Assembly (NCBI RefSeq): GCF_036812735.1
Contig: NZ_CP117523.1
Location: 2,976,001 to 3,040,000 of the forward strand
Length of the DNA: 64,000 nucleotides
Direction: 5' to 3'
Source: Terrisporobacter glycolicus ATCC 14880 = DSM 1288
Lineage (GTDB): Bacteria > Bacillota > Clostridia > Peptostreptococcales > Peptostreptococcaceae
The position numbers were made by a program, and so were the translations under genes. This document shows, piece by piece, positions 38,750 through 47,892 of this stretch; positions within the stretch are counted from its first letter, which is position 1, and every line of letters starts with the position of its first letter. The notes beneath the pieces are model-generated. The model made no database searches. It was not told the DNA's origin and worked only from the letters and a program-made list of their open reading frames with translations.

Positions 38750-40024
38750 TTATGCCTCCTTATTGTTACTTAGAAAGTATATAGTATCTAACTGAATATT
38801 TTTAAATGCATCAACTATATCTTCCACTGTAACCTTTTCTATAATTTCTATAATTTTTTCCACAGTTGTATTTGTTTGACCCATACTTTGAGAGAAATAA
38901 AAATCTGATGCTCCTCCAATAGAGTCTTTTATTGTTTTTAATGAACTTATTAAAGCACTTTTACTATTTAATAATTCTTCCTTAGAAATTTGCCCTTCTT
39001 TTAAACATTCTAGTTGTTCTTTGATTAGCTTAATTGTTTTATCGTAGTTTTCACTTTCTATTCCAGAAGCTATAAACATGGATGTTTTATATTTTTCTAG
39101 TGAAGAATAAATATAATAGCATAAACTTTCTTTTTCTCTAACATTTACAAATAACTTTGAATGAGGTCCTCCACCAAGAACATTAGAACCTACAAATAAA
39201 GAATAGTATTTATATTCGTCTTTGTAGTCAATATTACATCTAAATCCCATAACAAGTTTTCCTTGAGTTATGTCCATATATTCATTTATTACATTTACTT
39301 CATCCACGTCCTTATTAAAATCTGCTCTAGGTATTTCTACTATATTTTCTCTATGAAAGTTAAATCCATTCGATATTATTTTTACTATTTCATCTTCATT
39401 GAAATTGCCCTCTACAACTATATCTATAGGAGAAGTTCTCATAATTTCCATATAGTGTTCATAGAGTCCTTTGGCAGTTATTTTATCTATATCTTCTATA
39501 TAACCTAAATCACTAATTCCATATCTTTCACCTTTAAACATTTCTTCACGTGCACGCTCAATAGCATATCTACCTTTATCATTTATAATTGACTCTATTC
39601 TATTTTTAAGGTTTTCTTTTTCTATTTTTACATATTCTTCTTTAAATCCACCACCTATAACTAATGGATGATTAACTACTTCATCTAAAAATTCCACAAC
39701 AGGTTTAAATATTTTCTCGTCTAAGTACTTTTCATCTGTACTAATAATTTTAAAAGTTATTACTTGAGTTTCTCCTCTTTTGCTGCTATCAGCTCCTATT
39801 GAAACTCCGTATAAGTCATCTTGATGTTTGGACATTTCTCTAGCACTTGGGTATTTTTCACTACCACTTTTTATTATAGAAGGAAGTAGGGCATTCATCG
39901 TTACTTCATCTCTATTTAATAATCTTTGAATATAGATACTTACTAAATTAGTTTTAAATTTTTCTTCTGGTATTAAAGTTAAGTTAATTCCTTTACCTAG
40001 ATTTATTGTTTTATTATTTTTCAT
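38750..40024 (-). CDS. M16 family peptidase-like protein, non-catalytic subunit (YmfF-like)
   Basis: A 424-residue M16 fold protein without an HxxEH zinc motif; the region where it should lie reads SIIKSGSEKYPSAREM. It keeps the C-terminal FVNVREKESLCYYIYSS segment (R/Y pair) used for substrate recognition. It therefore looks like the inactive half of an M16B pair, as YmfF is to YmfH in Bacillus. aggagg precedes the ATG. Confidence 0.9.
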   Translation of the reverse strand: MKNNKTINLGKGINLTLIPEEKFKTNLVSIYIQRLLNRDEVTMNALLPSIIKSGSEKYPSAREMSKHQDDLYGVSIGADSSKRGETQVITFKIISTDEKYLDEKIFKPVVEFLDEVVNHPLVIGGGFKEEYVKIEKENLKNRIESIINDKGRYAIERAREEMFKGERYGISDLGYIEDIDKITAKGLYEHYMEIMRTSPIDIVVEGNFNEDEIVKIISNGFNFHRENIVEIPRADFNKDVDEVNVINEYMDITQGKLVMGFRCNIDYKDEYKYYSLFVGSNVLGGGPHSKLFVNVREKESLCYYIYSSLEKYKTSMFIASGIESENYDKTIKLIKEQLECLKEGQISKEELLNSKSALISSLKTIKDSIGGASDFYFSQSMGQTNTTVEKIIEIIEKVTVEDIVDAFKNIQLDTIYFLSNNKEA

Positions 40025-40383
40025 TTTTACCTCCTCTTATGAGTACTCACTTGTATATACAATAAATGATTTATATATTCAAAATTTTTCCTTTTACTTA
40101 ATTATATATCTTTTATTATTTTCTAAAATACTTATTTTTATTTTGTTTACACATTTTTATTAGGATATGCCAAATTTCAAGTTAAAATCCTATTAATAAT
40201 ATAAATTCTTACAAAAATAATGTATTTTACAAATAATAACTTATTTCAAACGTGTTTACACATATTAAGATTATGATGTATAATCAATATGTATGTCTAG
40301 AAAATACTAAGAAGTGTTTATAATTTATGTATAAATAAAATTGACAAATATGTAAATTCATATAAGAAAGGAAGATTATTAAT
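40025..40383. other. 359-base divergent promoter region (M16 pair / ychF)
   Basis: No gene is visible. It holds the ychF promoter at 40255-40284 and must hold the minus-strand promoter for the peptidase pair, which I could not place with confidence. Confidence 0.5.
40255..40284 (+). promoter_or_regulatory. Sigma-A type promoter of ychF
   Basis: TTTACA, 18-base spacer, perfect TATAAT, about 100 bases before the ychF start. Confidence 0.65.
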
Positions 40384-41481
40384 ATGAAATTAGGTATAGT
40401 AGGGTTACCAAATGTTGGTAAAAGTACATTATTTAATGCTATAACTCAAGCAGGAGCTGAATCTGCAAACTACCCTTTCTGTACAATAGAACCAAACGTT
40501 GGTGTTGTTTCTGTTCCAGATGAAAGATTAGAAGTACTTAGAGAAATGTATGATTGTAAAAAAGTTGTTCCAACAGCTATAGAATTCTGTGATATTGCAG
40601 GTTTAGTTAGAGGGGCTTCAAAAGGTGAAGGTTTAGGAAATAAATTCTTATCTCATATAAGAGAAGTTGATGCTATAGTTCACGTTGTTAGATGTTTTGA
40701 TGATCCAAACGTTGTTCACGTTGATGGAAGTGTTGATCCACTTAGAGATATAGAAACTATAAACTTAGAATTAATATTCTCTGATATAGAAATATTAGAA
40801 AGAAGAATATTAAAAAGTGGTAAAGCTGCTAAAGCTGATAAATCTATCGCTGCTGAAGTAGAATTCTTAAAAGAAATATTAGCTGTTCTAGAAGAAAATA
40901 AATCAGTTAGAACTATGGATTTAAACGACGATCAAAAAGAATTTGTTGAAACTTTAAATTTATTAACTTCTAAACCAGTAATATATGCTACAAATGTTTG
41001 TGAAGATGATTTAGCTGATGAAGGCGAAAATAATGAATATGTTCATAAAGTTAGAGAATTTGCTACTGATGAAAATGCTGAAGTTGTTGTTGTTTGTGCT
41101 CAAATAGAAGCAGAAATAGCAGAATTAGAATCTGAAGAAGAGAAACAAGAATTCTTAGAATCTTTAGGACTTGAACAATCAGGTCTTGATAAGTTAATAA
41201 AATCTTCTTACTCTTTACTTGGACTTATGTCTTACTTAACTGCTGGTGTTCAAGAAGTCAGAGCTTGGACTATAACAATAGGAACTAAAGCTCCGCAAGC
41301 TGCTGGTAAAATCCACTCTGATATGGAAAAAGGATTCATCAGAGGTGAAATAGTAAACTATAAAGATTTAATTGAATGCGGCTCTATAGCTAATGCTAGA
41401 GAAAAAGGTAAAGTTAGACTTGAAGGTAAAGAATACGTAATGCAAGATGGTGACGTAGTTAACTGGAGATTCAACGTATAA
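40384..41481 (+). CDS. ychF: Redox-regulated ATPase YchF (OLA1)
   Basis: Obg-family P-loop protein of 365 residues that hydrolyses ATP rather than GTP and binds ribosomes. Walker A GLPNVGKST near residue 6, the NxxE replacement for the G4 motif (TNVCEDD near 200) and the C-terminal TGS-like domain ending MQDGDVVNWRFNV are present. aaggaag precedes the ATG. Monocistronic with its own terminator. Confidence 0.97.
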   Translation: MKLGIVGLPNVGKSTLFNAITQAGAESANYPFCTIEPNVGVVSVPDERLEVLREMYDCKKVVPTAIEFCDIAGLVRGASKGEGLGNKFLSHIREVDAIVHVVRCFDDPNVVHVDGSVDPLRDIETINLELIFSDIEILERRILKSGKAAKADKSIAAEVEFLKEILAVLEENKSVRTMDLNDDQKEFVETLNLLTSKPVIYATNVCEDDLADEGENNEYVHKVREFATDENAEVVVVCAQIEAEIAELESEEEKQEFLESLGLEQSGLDKLIKSSYSLLGLMSYLTAGVQEVRAWTITIGTKAPQAAGKIHSDMEKGFIRGEIVNYKDLIECGSIANAREKGKVRLEGKEYVMQDGDVVNWRFNV

Positions 41482-41500
41482 ACTTAATATAAAAATAATT

Positions 41501-41533
41501 AAGCCAATTATAGATAAAGATCTTTATTGGCTT
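41501..41533 (+). terminator. Terminator of ychF
   Basis: An 8-bp stem (aagccaat / attggctt) with an A/T inner palindrome, followed by TTTTT, 20 bases past the stop. Confidence 0.8.
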
Positions 41534-41654
41534 TTTATTTTCTTTATATAAATAAAAATTTTAATATTCTGTATATTTTTCAAATACATTTTTTTACATA
41601 TAATAGTGCTATAATTATTACAATTATAAATTATATTCTAAGGGGATGGGGATT

Positions 41655-42134
41655 TTGAGAAGAAAAGATAGAACTATTAAGGATATTAATACAATCAAAA
41701 CGATTGTTTCTAAATGTCAAGTCGTTAGAGTTGCCATGTGTAAAGATAATGTACCTTATTTAGTTCCTTTGAATTATGGTTATGTTTTTAAGGACGGAGG
41801 AGAACTTATTCTCTACTGTCACTGTTCCACCAGCGGTAAAAAACTTGATATTTTAGAGGAAAACCAAAATGTATTCATAGAAATTGATAATAAGAAAAAT
41901 ATTATCGACGATGATACTCCTTGTGAGTTTGATTTTGAATACTTTAGTATAATGTCTCCAGGTAAAGTTGAATTTGTACATAATATTTATGATAAAATCC
42001 ATGGTCTAAATAAAATAACAGAACATTATACTTCTAAAGATAATAATAATGAGTTTAAAAATGAAGCTTTAAATAAAATTTTCTTGCTAAAGATTACATG
42101 CACAAATCTTTCTGCAAAAATATGTACTAGATAA
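41655..42134 (+). CDS. Pyridoxamine 5'-phosphate oxidase-like flavoprotein (NimA type)
   Basis: A 159-residue split-barrel protein of the NimA/pyridoxamine-oxidase-related group, which binds FMN or a related cofactor. It has MRRKDRTIKDI at the N-terminus and VPYLVPLNYGY plus LYCHCSTSGKKLDIL, both typical. The frame opens with ATG at 41646, but aaggggat then lies right against it; a TTG at 41655 has correct spacing and gives the usual family start. Members have been linked to nitroimidazole resistance; that is not evidence of resistance here. Confidence 0.85.
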   Translation: MRRKDRTIKDINTIKTIVSKCQVVRVAMCKDNVPYLVPLNYGYVFKDGGELILYCHCSTSGKKLDILEENQNVFIEIDNKKNIIDDDTPCEFDFEYFSIMSPGKVEFVHNIYDKIHGLNKITEHYTSKDNNNEFKNEALNKIFLLKITCTNLSAKICTR

Positions 42135-42142
42135 ACTAAATT

Positions 42143-42190
42143 AAAAGGGTGTAGTGTGAATAAAATAAATTATATCATACTACACCTTTT
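42143..42190. terminator. Bidirectional terminator between the NimA-like gene and sstT
   Basis: A stem of about 15 bp (aaaaggtgtagtgtga-type, with one bulge and one G:U pair) in the convergent gap, flanked by A and T runs. Confidence 0.8.
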
Positions 42191-42209
42191 ATATTTATTA
42201 TAAATTTTA

Positions 42210-43442
42210 CTAAGCTATATTTTCTCTTTCTTTTTTATCCTTACGTCTTTTTGAAAGTTCTGCAACTGCAGTATACAATACATCTGTTGAAGAGTTTAGC
42301 GCGGTTTCACAAGAGTCTTGAATAACTCCAACTATAAAACCTACCCCAACTACTTGCATTGCTATTTCATTTGGTATACCAAATAGCGAACACGCAAGTG
42401 GTACTAAAAGTAAAGATCCTCCAGCTACTCCTGATGCTCCACAAGCAGATACAGCTGATAATACTGATAATATTATTGCTGTTCCTATATCAACTTTTAT
42501 CCCCAATGTATTCGCAGCAGCTAAAGCAAGAATTGATATTGTTATTGCTGCACCACCCATGTTTATAGTTGCTCCTAAAGGTATCGACATTGAATATGTA
42601 TCTTTATCTAGTCCTAATTCTTTACAAAGTCCCATATTTACTGGTATATTCGCAGCTGAACTTCTTGTAAAAAATGCTGTTAATCCACTGTCTTTTAAAC
42701 ATTTTAATACTAATGGATATGGATTTTTACGAGTTCCTATAAATGTTATTGCAGGGTTTACAACCAATGCCACAAATGCCATACATCCAACTAGTAATAT
42801 TATTAATTGACCATAACTTAATAAAGATTTTATTCCTGATGTTGAAATCGTATCAAATACTAGTCCCATTATACCAAATGGAGCTAAGCTAATTACCCAT
42901 CTTACTACTTGAGATATAGCATCTGAAATATTTACTATTATTTGTTTTGTAGATTCTTTAGAATTTTTTAAAGCAAGACCTAATACTAAAGCCCAAGTTA
43001 GTATACCTATATAATTTGCCTTTGCTAAAGCATTTACAGGGTTATCTACCACATTCATTAATAAAGCTTTTAATACTTCCCCTACTCCACCTGGAGGAGT
43101 CACTCCTTCTGCACCTGCTGCAAGTGTTAATGTTATCGGAAAAATAAAACTTGCTATAACCGCCACTACACCAGCTAATAAAGTTCCTAAAAGATATAAA
43201 ATTATTATTGATTTCATATTTGTTTTTTGACCTTCTTTATGTTGACATATTGCAGCCATAACTAAAAAGAAAACTAAAATTGGTGCTACAGCTTTTAACG
43301 CACCTACAAATAATGACCCTAAAATTGCAATTGGAGCTAATTGAGTTGGCACTGTAACTGCTAAAGTTATACCAATTATTAATCCCACAATGATTCGCTT
43401 TACTAAACTAATATCATTCCACCTTTTTACTAATTCCTTCAT
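42210..43442 (-). CDS. sstT: Serine/threonine:sodium symporter
   Basis: A 410-residue dicarboxylate/amino-acid:cation symporter fold protein. N-terminal [18 protein letters not shown], central [18 protein letters not shown] and C-terminal [20 protein letters not shown] are characteristic of SstT. Imports serine or threonine with Na+, feeding amino-acid fermentation. Single gene; a G-rich Shine-Dalgarno (aggggg) lies before the ATG. Confidence 0.94.
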   Translation of the reverse strand: MKELVKRWNDISLVKRIIVGLIIGITLAVTVPTQLAPIAILGSLFVGALKAVAPILVFFLVMAAICQHKEGQKTNMKSIIILYLLGTLLAGVVAVIASFIFPITLTLAAGAEGVTPPGGVGEVLKALLMNVVDNPVNALAKANYIGILTWALVLGLALKNSKESTKQIIVNISDAISQVVRWVISLAPFGIMGLVFDTISTSGIKSLLSYGQLIILLVGCMAFVALVVNPAITFIGTRKNPYPLVLKCLKDSGLTAFFTRSSAANIPVNMGLCKELGLDKDTYSMSIPLGATINMGGAAITISILALAAANTLGIKVDIGTAIILSVLSAVSACGASGVAGGSLLLVPLACSLFGIPNEIAMQVVGVGFIVGVIQDSCETALNSSTDVLYTAVAELSKRRKDKKERENIA

Positions 43443-43595
43443 ATATGAATCCCCCTAAAAAATTTTAATATAAACAAATATTAGCACTTTTTAATATTGC
43501 CTTCAATTAAATTGCTATATTTTTCCTATTTATTGACAAAATTATCATAATAATCAGAAAAATAATTATTAATTTACTATAAATTCATAATAAAA

Positions 43596-43627
43596 AAAGC
43601 ATATCGATGATTACGTCGATACGCTTT
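43596..43627 (-). terminator. Terminator of codBA
   Basis: An 11-bp stem with one mismatch (aaagcatatcga / tcgatacgcttt) followed by seven T on the minus strand, just past the codA stop. Confidence 0.85.
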
Positions 43628-43631
43628 CAAA

Positions 43632-44894
43632 TTATCTTTTAAAATCAATTATCTCTTTATCTCCAAAATCAACAGTGGTTTGGCTTAAAGTTGTATTAGC
43701 TATTATTTTGCCTTCTCTGATTGAACAATAAACAGGTACCTGTCTTCTTATTGCATCGTATCCATTCTCAGCTGGAAGAAGAATCATATTTCCTGGCTTA
43801 CCAACTTCTATTCCATATTTGTCACTTATATTTAAAGTTCTTGCTGAATTGTCTGTTATTAAATCTATTGATTCATTTATCTCACTATATCCCATCATTT
43901 GACATACATGAAGTCCCATATGAAGTACTTGTAACATATTTCCCGTGCCTAGCGGATTCCAGGGATCCATTATATCATCATGTCCAAAACATACATTTAT
44001 TCCTGATTCTACCATTTCCTTAACTCTTGTTATGCCTCTTCTTTTTGGATAAGTATCAAATCTACCTTGAAGATGTATATTTACTAAAGGGTTTGCTACA
44101 AAGTTTATTCCACTCATTTTTAATAATCTAAATAATTTGTATGTGTAAGCTCCATTATATGAATGCATGGCTGTTGTATGACTTGCTGTTACTTTATGAC
44201 CCATATTGTACTCATAAGCTCTAGTTGCAAGTACTTCTATAAATCTAGATTGCTCATCATCTATTTCATCACAATGAACATCTACTAAAACATCATATTT
44301 TTTAGCAAGCTCCATCATTTTATTTATACTTTCTACTCCGTATTCTCTTGTAAACTCAAAGTGTGGTATGGCTCCTATTACATCTGCACCAAGCTTTAAT
44401 GACTCTTCTAATAATTCTAAACCATTTGGGTAAGATAATATTCCTTCTTGTGGGAAGGCTACTATTTGTAATGTTACATAATCTTTTAACTCTTCTCTAA
44501 GTTCTATCATAGCTTTCATTGCCGTAAGATTTGGATCTGTAGTGTCTACATGGGTTCTTATATATTGGATTCCATTGGCAACTTGCCAAGATATGGCCTT
44601 TCTTGCTCTAGTTTTCACATCTCCTATGCTTAAAAATTTTTTCCTTTCTGACCAACGTTCTATTCCTTCAAATAAAGTTCCACTTTCATTCCACTTAGGT
44701 TCACCTGCTGTTAGTGTTGTATCTAGGTGAATATGTGGTTCTATAAATGGCGGTACAACTAAAAATCCATTTGCATCTACTATTTCTTCATTTGATGCTT
44801 CTATATTTTCTCCTATTTTAGTTATTACTCCATTTTCAATTAATATATCTACTAAATTGTCATTATTTCTTAATCTTGCTCTTTTTATTAACAT
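43632..44894 (-). CDS. codA: Cytosine deaminase (possible creatinine deiminase activity)
   Basis: Metal-dependent amidohydrolase converting cytosine to uracil and ammonia. The 420 residues look strikingly close to E. coli CodA over the whole length: [13 protein letters not shown] (metal His pair), [32 protein letters not shown] and [18 protein letters not shown] with the catalytic aspartates. Some CodA enzymes also deiminate creatinine to N-methylhydantoin, relevant to the neighbouring hydantoinase-amidase-grd genes. The PyrR-type leader upstream of codB argues that pyrimidine salvage is its main duty. Follows codB by 30 bases. Confidence 0.93.
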   Translation of the reverse strand: MLIKRARLRNNDNLVDILIENGVITKIGENIEASNEEIVDANGFLVVPPFIEPHIHLDTTLTAGEPKWNESGTLFEGIERWSERKKFLSIGDVKTRARKAISWQVANGIQYIRTHVDTTDPNLTAMKAMIELREELKDYVTLQIVAFPQEGILSYPNGLELLEESLKLGADVIGAIPHFEFTREYGVESINKMMELAKKYDVLVDVHCDEIDDEQSRFIEVLATRAYEYNMGHKVTASHTTAMHSYNGAYTYKLFRLLKMSGINFVANPLVNIHLQGRFDTYPKRRGITRVKEMVESGINVCFGHDDIMDPWNPLGTGNMLQVLHMGLHVCQMMGYSEINESIDLITDNSARTLNISDKYGIEVGKPGNMILLPAENGYDAIRRQVPVYCSIREGKIIANTTLSQTTVDFGDKEIIDFKR

Positions 44895-44924
44895 TTTCTT
44901 ATCCTCCTAAGATACTCACTATTA

Positions 44925-46187
44925 TTATGCTGCTATTTTTTCTTCTTTTTCAACTTCTTTTTGATTAGTTAATTTTGTTAATACAACATATGATACTATT
45001 GCTGTTAAAACTGAATTTACTGGTGTTATTCCAGGTATTGTATAAGCTCCTATTACACCTGTTATCCAGGCAATAACTGCATTTATGTTTACTGCTTTAA
45101 ATTTAGTATTTTTAAATTCTGTATATTTTCCTTTGTTTATTATAAAATAATCTGCAATTAATACTGCTCCCGTTGCTGGTATGAATGAGTTTAACATATT
45201 TAGCCAGGTCATAAAGTTATTATAAAGAATCATTGCTAAAAGCGTTCCAATGGCACCATTTACTATAACCATTCTACTTTTAGGTTGCTTAGTTATGTTA
45301 GCAAACCCTAGACCCGAGCCGTATAGTGCATTATCATTTGTTGTCCATATGTTAAGTCCTAATATTATTATTGCTGGTATTATTAAGCCTTGTGTAAACA
45401 TAACTTCTGATATATCAGCTTGACCAGTTGCCATAGCCCCTATTGCCCCAAAAGCCAACATCAATGAATTACCGATTAAAAATGCAATCACAGTAGTTGA
45501 TACTGCTATTTTTTTATCTTTTGAAAATCTTGTAAAGTCTGGTGTCAAAGTTCCGCCACTTATAAATGTTCCAACAACTGCTGCTAGGGCTGCACTCATT
45601 GTCATAGTTCCACTTGATTCTATTGATAATAATCCTGCTATGCCTCCAACATCTGTTATTGCTTTTCCTGCAGATATGCTTCCAAGTATAGCTATTGCTG
45701 GTACTGCTATCATACTTAGTATTGTAAGTGACTTCATACCAAAATAAGCTGTTGCCGTCATTAATAATCCTGACACTATAATTAAGGTCCATAAGTTTAT
45801 TCCTGTTACTTTAGAAACCGGTATTGCAAACATTGCAACCCCTACTCCAAACCAACCTACTTGAGTTACTGAAACTAAAAATGATAAAAGGTATGAACCC
45901 TTTTCTCCAAATGAATATCTTGCAAGTAAGTGAGTTGATAGTCCTGTATCTCCTGCTATATAAGCTAAAAGACCTGTGTATATACATAGTAAAATATTTC
46001 CCAATATTACAGCTTTTATAAAATCCCCCATATTGAGGTTTGTTCCTATGTTCCCTCCTGCTAACATACTTGCTGAAAAAAATGCAAATCCTAGCATTAC
46101 CACTAACATTGAAAAGAATCCTTTTTTTGCTCCTTGTGGTATAACTTCTAATGAATAGTCCTGATCTTGATGTTGTTTATTGTTCAT
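44925..46187 (-). CDS. codB: Cytosine permease (NCS1 family)
   Basis: A 420-residue, roughly twelve-helix transporter matching E. coli CodB through VMLGFAFFSASMLAGG, TGLSTHLLARYSFG and VTQVGWFGVGVAMFAIPV. It should bring cytosine to CodA; whether it also takes creatinine is unknown. The leader (46200-46400) has a PyrR-binding element and an intrinsic terminator ending 25 bases before the ATG, so the operon is under attenuation. An aaaggtag Shine-Dalgarno follows the terminator. Confidence 0.93.
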   Translation of the reverse strand: MNNKQHQDQDYSLEVIPQGAKKGFFSMLVVMLGFAFFSASMLAGGNIGTNLNMGDFIKAVILGNILLCIYTGLLAYIAGDTGLSTHLLARYSFGEKGSYLLSFLVSVTQVGWFGVGVAMFAIPVSKVTGINLWTLIIVSGLLMTATAYFGMKSLTILSMIAVPAIAILGSISAGKAITDVGGIAGLLSIESSGTMTMSAALAAVVGTFISGGTLTPDFTRFSKDKKIAVSTTVIAFLIGNSLMLAFGAIGAMATGQADISEVMFTQGLIIPAIIILGLNIWTTNDNALYGSGLGFANITKQPKSRMVIVNGAIGTLLAMILYNNFMTWLNMLNSFIPATGAVLIADYFIINKGKYTEFKNTKFKAVNINAVIAWITGVIGAYTIPGITPVNSVLTAIVSYVVLTKLTNQKEVEKEEKIAA

Positions 46188-46222
46188 GATTTTCTACCTT
46201 TCTTTTTAGTACCTAAAAAGAA

Positions 46223-46248
46223 AAGCTCCTTGCATTTACAAGGAGCTT
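46223..46248 (-). terminator. Attenuator terminator in the codBA leader
   Basis: A 10-bp perfect stem (aagctccttg / caaggagctt) with a 6-base loop, followed on the minus strand by TTTTCTTTTT, between the PyrR element and codB. Confidence 0.88.
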
Positions 46249-46345
46249 CGAATTGTAACAATATATTTATATACATTTAACTACTCAAAATTAAATTTAA
46301 ATATAATATGCCAAATTACTATCTTTTATAATTTTCTTCCGAAAA

Positions 46346-46376
46346 CCTTGCCAGTTTCTCTGAACTGAATTAAAGG
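46346..46376 (-). promoter_or_regulatory. PyrR-binding anti-antiterminator in the codBA leader
   Basis: On the minus strand the leader contains cctttaattcag, then ttcagagaaactg, then gcaagg. This follows the Bacillus pyr attenuator layout (CCUUUAA...CAG.CCAGAGAGGCUG.CAAGG) with small substitutions: cag/ctg and cctt/aagg pair to form the stem, and CAGAGA sits in the conserved loop. Binding of PyrR with UMP would favour the downstream terminator. The stretch CAAGG can pair with CCUUG of the terminator, a possible antiterminator. Confidence 0.8.
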
Positions 46377-46458
46377 TACTATACAATTTTTTTGTTATAT
46401 ATAATTTATCATAGTTGTCGAAATTTGTAAATAACTTTTCATTTAATTATTAATAATA

Positions 46459-46493
46459 AAAAGCATATGAATATTGAATCAATATACGCTTTT
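46459..46493 (-). terminator. Terminator of the purine permease-amidohydrolase operon
   Basis: Stems aaaagc/gctttt and atattg/caatat stacked across mismatches, followed by TTTTT on the minus strand, just past the amidohydrolase stop. Confidence 0.75.
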
Positions 46494-46506
46494 TTATTAA
46501 GTATAT

Positions 46507-47871
46507 TTATTTAACAAATTTAAACTTAGACTCTAATTTTATCCCAGATTTTTTCCTAATCTTTTCTGCTTGCACTTTAACTTTTTCTAATAACTCAGCT
46601 TCATCTAAAACAACTATTTCTCTTTCTTTCATTAGCCATTTACCGTTACATATAGTTGATTCAACATTTTGACTACTCATCGAATATACTATATTCCCTA
46701 TTGGGTTATGCATTGGTAGTGAGTGGATGTCATTCCCATTTAATATTATCATATCAGCTTTCTTTCCTACTTCTAAACTTCCTATTATATCTTCCAAAAG
46801 TGCACATTTAGCTCCATTTAAAGTAGCCATTTCTAAGATTTGTTCTGCATATACTACTTCTGGATTTAAAGTTCTTCCCTTATGAATTAAAGAAGTTAAA
46901 TACATATCCCTCATCATATCCATTCTGTTATTTGAAGGAGCACCATCTGTACCTATTGATACTGGAATGCCTTTGTGTAACATTTCTGGTATGGATGCAA
47001 ACCCAAGAACAACTTTCATAGCTGCTGCTGGATTGTGAGAAACTTTGACATCATTTAACCTAAATAAATCTAATTCTCTATTATTTAACCATACAGTGTG
47101 TACTGCTAATAAGTTTGGTCCAAGGATACCTAATTCATTTAAATGTTCAACTGTTCCAAGTCCTTTTCTTGTTTTTGCAAAATCTATTTCATCTGCAATC
47201 TCTGCTATATGCATATGAATTCCTGTCTTATATTTATCTGCCAATTCTTTTGTTCTTACTATTAATTCATCAGAGTTATTAAATATAGTTCTTAATCCAA
47301 ACCATATTTTAACTCTTTCATCACATGTATTATTATACTTTTCAAATAGTTCTATTTGAGTATCCAATTCTTCTTCACAAGTTTTATCCCAAGCCTTTGG
47401 TAATCCTTCACCATTATCCATAACTGACTTTGTAAGACAAGCTCTTATTCCTGTTTTATCTACTGCTTCTACCATGGCATCCACATACTGTCCACCAGCT
47501 TCTAAAAATGTAGTAACACCAGATTTTATTAATTCTACACAACATGCTGTAGAAGAAATTAATGAATCATCGTAATCAAAACTACTTTCATATGGCCAGA
47601 TTCTTTCTCTTAACCAAGTAAGAAGAGTTACGTCATCTGCTATACCTCTACCCAATTGTTGTGATAAATGTACATGAGTATTTACGAAACCTGGCATTAA
47701 TATTTTGCCCTTTGCATCATAAATTTCAGCATCTTCATCAATTAAGTTTTCATCCACATGACCTACAGCTTTTATTATATTATTTTCTATAAGTATACTA
47801 CCATTTTCATATACTTCTTTTTCTTCATTCATTGTTATTAAAAAGCAATTTTTTATAAATAATTGTCTCAT
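46507..47871 (-). CDS. Amidohydrolase, SsnA/MtaD/AtzB-like aminohydrolase
   Basis: A 454-residue metal-dependent deaminase-type amidohydrolase: N-terminal beta-sandwich, metal His pair in PGFVNTHVHLSQQLGRG (about 65), MHIAE (about 220), LAVHTVWL (about 255) and the catalytic aspartate in VSIGTDGAPSNN (about 310). The ADDVTLLTWLRERIWPYE block is shared with the adenosine-homocysteine/hydroxytriazine deaminase branch. With a guanine-class riboswitch in front of its operon and a purine permease as partner, it probably deaminates a purine or related ring. An SsnA-like role in purine fermentation is possible. Substrate not assignable. Confidence 0.8.
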   Translation of the reverse strand: MRQLFIKNCFLITMNEEKEVYENGSILIENNIIKAVGHVDENLIDEDAEIYDAKGKILMPGFVNTHVHLSQQLGRGIADDVTLLTWLRERIWPYESSFDYDDSLISSTACCVELIKSGVTTFLEAGGQYVDAMVEAVDKTGIRACLTKSVMDNGEGLPKAWDKTCEEELDTQIELFEKYNNTCDERVKIWFGLRTIFNNSDELIVRTKELADKYKTGIHMHIAEIADEIDFAKTRKGLGTVEHLNELGILGPNLLAVHTVWLNNRELDLFRLNDVKVSHNPAAAMKVVLGFASIPEMLHKGIPVSIGTDGAPSNNRMDMMRDMYLTSLIHKGRTLNPEVVYAEQILEMATLNGAKCALLEDIIGSLEVGKKADMIILNGNDIHSLPMHNPIGNIVYSMSSQNVESTICNGKWLMKEREIVVLDEAELLEKVKVQAEKIRKKSGIKLESKFKFVK

Positions 47872-47892
47872 TTTATATCTCCCTTAAATATC

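Noticed and set aside
43632-44894. Naming codA a dedicated creatinine deiminase
   Set aside because: Sequence is close to true cytosine deaminase and the operon has a pyrimidine (PyrR) attenuator; creatinine activity is only a possibility.
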